Below, in pieces: positions 59,654 to 64,000 of a stretch of 64,000 nt of DNA (the first letter of the stretch is position 1; each line of letters opens with the position of its first letter). A model generated the notes under the pieces. That model had not been told where the DNA came from. It did no database searches and worked only from the letters and a program-made list of their open reading frames with translations. Source of the DNA: Gordonia jinghuaiqii. GTDB taxonomy: Bacteria > Actinomycetota > Actinomycetes > Mycobacteriales > Mycobacteriaceae. The stretch covers positions 3,534,001 to 3,598,000 of the forward strand of contig NZ_CP059491.1 of assembly GCF_014041935.1 (NCBI RefSeq). The letters run 5' to 3'. The position numbers were made by a program, and so were the translations under genes.

Positions 59654-61467
59654 CCCTTGGGGACCTTGGCCGCGGCGACGTCGTCGGGGTAGTCGTCGTA
59701 GTACTCGACGTATCCCTTGTCCCGGCCGAGCAGCACGTGCAGCCGTTCCGAGTCGGCGTCGGCGTAGCCCTCCTTGCGGAGCTCGACCTTGCGGTTCTTG
59801 AACGTCGAGGTCTGCTCGAAGTCGTCGACGACCCGCACGAACAGCGGCACCGCGTAGGCCGGGAGGGCGTCGAAGAGGTGCTCGGCGAACTTGATCGGGT
59901 CGAGGTCGGCGCCCTCGCGCAACTTGACCGCGACCATCCCGGCCCGGCCGTCGGTGCCCGGCACCTCGACGCCGTAGGCCACCGACTGCGCGACGGCCTC
60001 ATAGGAGTCCACGGCCCCCTCGACCTGGGTGGTGGCGACGTTCTCACCCTTCCAGCGGAAGGTGTCACCGAGACGATCGACGAAGGCGATGTGCGCGAAA
60101 CCCTGGTCGCGGACGAGGTCACCGGAGTTGAAGTACGCGTCGCCCTTCTTGAAGGCGTCCCGCACGATCTTCTTCTCCGTCTCCTCGGAGTCGGTGTAGC
60201 CGTCGACGGGCACGCGGTTGCTGATCTGCGCGAGCAGCAGGCCGGTCCCGCCCCGGCCCACCGTGGTCAGCCGGCCGTCGGCGCCGCGTTTGGGATTGCC
60301 CTCGTCGTCGTAGTCCACGATCTTGTACGGCAACGGGCAGAAGCCCGCCGTCTTGTCGACGGTGAACGCGTTGACGAACGCGAGGTTGAGTTCGCTGGCC
60401 CCGTAGAACTCGACGACCCGCTCGACGCCGAAGCGCTCCCGGAACTCGTCCCAGATGTCGGGGCGCATGCCGTTGCCCACCACGGTGTGCACCGAGTGCC
60501 GGCGATCGGTGGGTTTCTCCGGCTGCGCGAGCAGATAGCGGGAGAGTTCGCCGATGTAGCAGAAAGCGGTCGCGCGGTTGAGGATCACGTCGTCCCAGAA
60601 CTTCGACGCCGAGAACGACCGTCCGATGGCGATACAGGCGCCCGAGGCGAGCACAGACGACAGCGACACCGACAAGGCGTTGTTGTGGTACAGCGGCAGC
60701 GGGACGTACATCGTGTCGCTGTGCCGCAGACGCACGGCGAGTCCGCCGATGCCCGACAGGCTGGCCAGCCAGCGGTTGTGGCTCATCACGCTGGCCTTGG
60801 GCATCCCGGTGGTGCCCGAGGTGAAGATGTAGAACGCCTTGGTCGAGGCGGGCAGTTGCGCGGTGATCTCCGGGTCGGATTCCGGGCGCCCCTCGGCGGC
60901 GGCCTCGAACTCGGCGAAGTCGTAGACATGGTCGGGCAGCGCATCTTTCGAGATGGATTCGAAGGCTTCCGCGCAGTCCGGGTCGTGCACGAAGACCTTG
61001 GCCTCGAGGAGTTCCACGCTGTGCTCGAGCACGTCGCCCCGCTGGTTGTAGTTCAGCATCCCGGCGATCGCGCCGAGTTTGACCGTGGCGAGCATCAGCA
61101 GCAGGTCGGTGGTGCAGTTCTTCGACAGCAGCGCGACGACGTCGCCTTTGCCGACCCCCGCCTCGGCGAGCACCGCGGCATAACGGTTGACTCGCCTGTT
61201 GGCCTCGCCGTAGGTGGTGGTGCGGCCCTCGAAGCGGACGAACGGCCGGTCCGGGTGTGCACTCGCGTGCTTCTGGAACACCGAGCCGATGGTGCGCTTG
61301 GCCTCCGGTGGCCGGCGGATGAGGCCCGGAGCGTGTTTGATCATCGCGGTGGCGTGCGGCGCCATCTTCACCACGCCGCGCAGTAGATCCCCCACGCCCA
61401 CGGTTTTCGCAGTGTCCTTCGCAGCGTCCTTCTCCGGGACGTCCTCGTGCTGGGTGTCTGTGGACAT
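59650..61467 (-). CDS. fadD6: Long-chain acyl-CoA synthetase, FadD6/FATP type
   Basis: A 605-residue AMP-forming acyl-CoA ligase. The ATP loop is FTSGTTGMPKAS (residues about 215-226); the later FYGASELN and GRGGTGLLLAQI motifs are family marks. It resembles FATP-like ligases that act on very-long-chain fatty acids. GGAGG seven bases before ATG at 61467. A palindrome like those before etfB and the enoyl-CoA hydratase lies about 56-71 bases upstream. Confidence 0.95.
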   Translation of the reverse strand: MSTDTQHEDVPEKDAAKDTAKTVGVGDLLRGVVKMAPHATAMIKHAPGLIRRPPEAKRTIGSVFQKHASAHPDRPFVRFEGRTTTYGEANRRVNRYAAVLAEAGVGKGDVVALLSKNCTTDLLLMLATVKLGAIAGMLNYNQRGDVLEHSVELLEAKVFVHDPDCAEAFESISKDALPDHVYDFAEFEAAAEGRPESDPEITAQLPASTKAFYIFTSGTTGMPKASVMSHNRWLASLSGIGGLAVRLRHSDTMYVPLPLYHNNALSVSLSSVLASGACIAIGRSFSASKFWDDVILNRATAFCYIGELSRYLLAQPEKPTDRRHSVHTVVGNGMRPDIWDEFRERFGVERVVEFYGASELNLAFVNAFTVDKTAGFCPLPYKIVDYDDEGNPKRGADGRLTTVGRGGTGLLLAQISNRVPVDGYTDSEETEKKIVRDAFKKGDAYFNSGDLVRDQGFAHIAFVDRLGDTFRWKGENVATTQVEGAVDSYEAVAQSVAYGVEVPGTDGRAGMVAVKLREGADLDPIKFAEHLFDALPAYAVPLFVRVVDDFEQTSTFKNRKVELRKEGYADADSERLHVLLGRDKGYVEYYDDYPDDVAAAKVPKG

Positions 61468-61522
61468 CTGGCCTCCGCTCTCCGCTGGGGGTCGTGAGTG
61501 CCCCGCGCACTCACCGCGCTAT

Positions 61523-61538
61523 CTTACCGGCCGGTAGT
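61523..61538. promoter_or_regulatory. Inverted repeat before fadD6
   Basis: CTTACC-GGCC-GGTAGT, 56 to 71 bases before the fadD6 start and overlapping the end of the upstream gene. Third member of the set with 10274-10289 and 20585-20600. Confidence 0.5.
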
Positions 61539-62081
61539 AAAGCCTCCCGGGTGTGTCGTCAACTCCAGCGCCTCGGCCACCGACGCCGTGACCAGCAGTC
61601 GGTCCAGGGAGCGTTGCGAGACGAACCCGGTTGTCGACAACTCTCGCAGCCAGCGCAGCAGCGGCGCGTAGAAATCGAAGGGATCGAGCAGGATCACCGG
61701 CTTGTCGTGCATGCCGAGATAGCCGCCGGTCCAGGTCTCGAACAGTTCCTCGAGGGTTCCGATCCCGCCGGGCAGGGTGATGAAGGCGTCGGCGCGTTCA
61801 TCCATGAGGCGCTTGCGCTCGCGCATGGTCTCGGTGACCACCAGCTCATCGGAGCCCAGGTCGGCGACCTCGCGTTCCATCAGCGCACGCGGGATGATGC
61901 CGATGGTGTGGCCGCCGGCCGCGCGTGCCGCATTGACCAGCGCACCCATCATCGAGACGTTTCCGCCACCGGAGACGACGGAATGTCCGGCCTCGGCCAG
62001 CGCCGTGCCCACCTCGGCCGCGAGATCGAGGTAGAGCTGGTCGACAGGACCGGACGAGCAATAGACGCAGACGGCACTCAC
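61524..62081 (-). CDS. LOG family protein (cytokinin-riboside phosphoribohydrolase type, Rv1205-like)
   Basis: A 185-residue LOG protein. It has the hallmark PGGIGTLEE (residues 104-112), an upstream SGGGNVSMMG loop and MRERKRLM. The M. tuberculosis counterpart releases cytokinins from nucleotide precursors. The GTG at 62081 overlaps the stop of the adjacent LOG-like gene (GTGA). Distance to fadD6 is 56 bases. Confidence 0.93.
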   Translation of the reverse strand: MSAVCVYCSSGPVDQLYLDLAAEVGTALAEAGHSVVSGGGNVSMMGALVNAARAAGGHTIGIIPRALMEREVADLGSDELVVTETMRERKRLMDERADAFITLPGGIGTLEELFETWTGGYLGMHDKPVILLDPFDFYAPLLRWLRELSTTGFVSQRSLDRLLVTASVAEALELTTHPGGFTTGR

Positions 62082-62935
62082 CGCGCCATCGTGCCATCGA
62101 CGTCGGATCCGGTCTGGAGCGGCCCGGAATCAGATCCGGCCCCGGCGGCCTCGATGGCGGCCACCACGTCGCCGGGATCGTCGACGACGGTCAGCAGATC
62201 CAGGTCCTCGGGCGAGATCATCCCCCGGGCAGCCAGGACGTCCCGCATCCAGTCGAGCAGGCCACCCCAGAAGTCGCTGCCCACCAACACGATCGGGAAG
62301 CGCACCACCTTCTTGGTCTGCACCAGGGTGAGCGCCTCGAAGAGTTCGTCGAGGGTTCCCATCCCGCCCGGCAGACAGACGAAGGCCTGCGCGTACTTCA
62401 CGAACATCGTCTTGCGGACGAAGAAGTAGCGGAAGTTCATCCCGAGGTCGACCCACGGGTTGAGACCCTGCTCGAACGGCAACTCGATGTTGAGGCCGAT
62501 CGACTGCGCACCGGCCTGGTGGGCGCCCTGATTGACGGCCTGCATCGCGCCGGGACCGCCGCCGGTGATGACCGCATAGCCTGCCTCGCCGAGCGCGCGA
62601 CCGACCCGCACGCCCAGCTGGTACTCCGCCGACTCCGGGGCCAGCCGGGCCGACCCGAAGACCGTCACCGCCTCGGCGACCTCACTCATGGCGTCGAAAC
62701 CGGCGACGAACTCCGACTGGATGCGCAGCACACGCCACGAGTCACGCATGGTGCGGTCGGCGCGGCGCTGCGCATCGCGCGGATCCACCCATTCCAGGAG
62801 CCGGCGGTCGGTGGTCTCGCCCCGCTGGCCCTGACGGATTCGGATCGGACCGACATAACAGACATCGGCGTCGTTCTCGGCGCCCGCCGGGCCGGACGTG
62901 CCGGCGCCGGAAGTGCTGGGGTCCGGGTTGGTCAT
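62078..62935 (-). CDS. TIGR00730/LOG-like Rossmann protein with N-terminal extension
   Basis: A 285-residue paralogue of the neighbouring LOG protein, with an extra 60-residue leader rich in Ser, Gly and Ala. It has TVFGSARLAPESAEY, ITGGGPGAMQAVNQGA, and the PGGMGTLDE motif (near residue 195). The two genes are translation-coupled. The start ATG at 62935 is preferred; GTG at 62944 is possible. Nucleotide-phosphoribohydrolase activity is inferred from the motifs only. Confidence 0.88.
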   Translation of the reverse strand: MTNPDPSTSGAGTSGPAGAENDADVCYVGPIRIRQGQRGETTDRRLLEWVDPRDAQRRADRTMRDSWRVLRIQSEFVAGFDAMSEVAEAVTVFGSARLAPESAEYQLGVRVGRALGEAGYAVITGGGPGAMQAVNQGAHQAGAQSIGLNIELPFEQGLNPWVDLGMNFRYFFVRKTMFVKYAQAFVCLPGGMGTLDELFEALTLVQTKKVVRFPIVLVGSDFWGGLLDWMRDVLAARGMISPEDLDLLTVVDDPGDVVAAIEAAGAGSDSGPLQTGSDVDGTMAR

Positions 62936-62978
62936 GCCGGCCACGCTAGCAGCGGCCCGGCCGGGCCCCCGGCGATCG

Positions 62979-64000
62979 TCAGGACAGGTACGCGCGCAGC
63001 AACTCGGTGACCGCGTGGATCTGTTCGGTCGGTACCCGCTCGTCGACGCGGTGCGCGAGGTTGGGGTCGCCGGGGCCCAGGTTCACCGCGGGGATGCCGA
63101 GCGCGGAGAACCGGGAGACGTCGGTCCAGCCGTACTTGGCGCGGAAACGGCCGCCGGCGGCGTCGACGAGTGCCGCCGCGGCCGGATGACCCAGCCCGGG
63201 CAGCGCCCCCGCCGCCGAATCGGTGACCTCGAGGGAGACGGTGCCGTCGCCGAGGTCCGCGGCGAACACCTCGCGGACATGGTCGAGGGCCTGCTCGACG
63301 GAACGGTCCGGGGCGAAGCGGAAGTTGACGTCGACGTGGGCCGCGTCGGGGATCACGTTGCCGGCCACCCCGCCGCCGAGCGCGACCGCGGAGAGCCCCT
63401 CGCGATATTCACAGCCGTCGATGTCGACGCGGCGGGGCTCGTAGGCGGCGAGCGTCGTCAGCACCCGGCCGAGTTTGTGGACGGCGTTGTCCCCCATCCA
63501 CGACCGGGCCGAATGCGACCGTGTCCCCGACGTCGACAGCCGGACGCGCAGCGTCCCCTGACACCCCGCCTCGATGAGGCCGGCCGTGGGTTCGCCGAGG
63601 ATGGCGACGTCACCGGCCAGCCACTCGGGCAGGTCGCGTTCGATGTCGTTGAGACCGTTGAACTCCGCCGCGATCTCCTCGCAGTCGTAGAAGATCAGGG
63701 TGAGGTCGTGGGCCGGTTCCTCGAGGGTGGCGGCGAGATGCAGGAAGACCGCATCTCCGGACTTCATGTCCACGGTCCCGCAGCCGTGCAGGACATCGCC
63801 CTCCTCCGGGTGCGTCTCGCGGCGATGCGGAAGGTTCCCGGCGACCGGCACGGTGTCGAGGTGCCCGGCGAGGATGACCCGCTGCGCCCGACCGCGGTCG
63901 GTGCGGGCGAGGACGCGGTTGCCGTGTCGGCGGATCTCGAAACCGGTCGTCTGCTCGCGCAGGGCGGACTCCACGGCGTCGGCGATCGCCGCCTCGTCGC
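62979..64000 (-). CDS. dapE: Succinyl-diaminopimelate desuccinylase (5' end missing)
   Basis: A metallopeptidase-fold enzyme that removes succinate in lysine and peptidoglycan DAP synthesis. The visible part starts [14 protein letters not shown] at the edge and holds [10 protein letters not shown] (metal His), [13 protein letters not shown] (bridging Asp), the glutamate pair YDCEEIAAE, and the C-terminal [18 protein letters not shown]. About 340 residues are visible; the family has roughly 350-370, so only a short N-terminus is lost. Counterpart of Rv1202. Confidence 0.94.
   Translation of the reverse strand, partial: DEAAIADAVESALREQTTGFEIRRHGNRVLARTDRGRAQRVILAGHLDTVPVAGNLPHRRETHPEEGDVLHGCGTVDMKSGDAVFLHLAATLEEPAHDLTLIFYDCEEIAAEFNGLNDIERDLPEWLAGDVAILGEPTAGLIEAGCQGTLRVRLSTSGTRSHSARSWMGDNAVHKLGRVLTTLAAYEPRRVDIDGCEYREGLSAVALGGGVAGNVIPDAAHVDVNFRFAPDRSVEQALDHVREVFAADLGDGTVSLEVTDSAAGALPGLGHPAAAALVDAAGGRFRAKYGWTDVSRFSALGIPAVNLGPGDPNLAHRVDERVPTEQIHAVTELLRAYLS

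Overview
The window is gene-dense, high-GC actinobacterial DNA. Gene content and order point to a mycolic-acid-type member of the Mycobacteriales (Corynebacteriales), most likely Gordonia or a close relative. The supporting genes include a class Ib nrdHIEF set, F420 genes fbiA/fbiB, whiB2, glucosyl-3-phosphoglycerate synthase, type VII secretion genes eccB/eccE and a serB2-ctaD operon. The genus is an inference from gene order and protein resemblance, not from a search. Both window ends cut genes: ligA loses its 3' end at base 1 and dapE loses its 5' end at base 64000.

From remembered gene order, the window is three blocks that are far apart in M. tuberculosis. Block 1 (about 1-39.2 kb) follows Rv3014c to Rv3053c: ligA, a MetE-like protein, mnmA, cysteine desulfurase, acyltransferases, etfA/etfB, the methyltransferase / GH57 / GT4 glucan genes, an enoyl-CoA hydratase, a NUDIX protein, an ABC ATPase, serB2, ctaD, a FecB-like lipoprotein and nrdFEIH. 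Block 2 (about 45.6-53.4 kb) follows Rv3255c to Rv3262: manA, a SIS-like protein, a DUF3499 protein, a metallopeptidase-like protein, whiB2, fbiA and fbiB, plus a NUDIX gene. Block 3 (53.4-64 kb) follows Rv1213 to Rv1202: glgC, glgM, DUF3117, a DivIVA-like protein, gpgS, folP2, fadD6, two LOG proteins and dapE.

Genes not in that backbone are a standalone LigD-type polymerase (20.7 kb), an LLM oxidoreductase / cupin / PTH2 group (23.4-25.7 kb), a beta-carbonic anhydrase, a 50-residue protein, a Snf2 helicase with a SWIM partner (30.1-34.9 kb), an FMN reductase / TetR / urate hydroxylase module (39.6-42.1 kb), divergent eccB and eccE (42.2-45.6 kb), and a small lower-GC insert at 17.6-18.7 kb with two unknown small genes and a broken reading frame.

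Working together: the GT4 / GH57 / methyltransferase / acyltransferase cluster at 10.4-16.4 kb and the gpgS-glgM-glgC cluster at 53.4-58.8 kb together resemble the methylglucose lipopolysaccharide and alpha-glucan gene set. etfBA, the enoyl-CoA hydratase and the fadD6-like acyl-CoA synthetase form a fatty-acid oxidation theme and share a similar inverted repeat upstream of each. nrdHIEF has a correctly spaced pair of NrdR-box-like sites. Several 3' gene ends carry strong hairpins or short tandem repeats. No tRNA, rRNA, CRISPR, insertion sequence or prophage was recognised.
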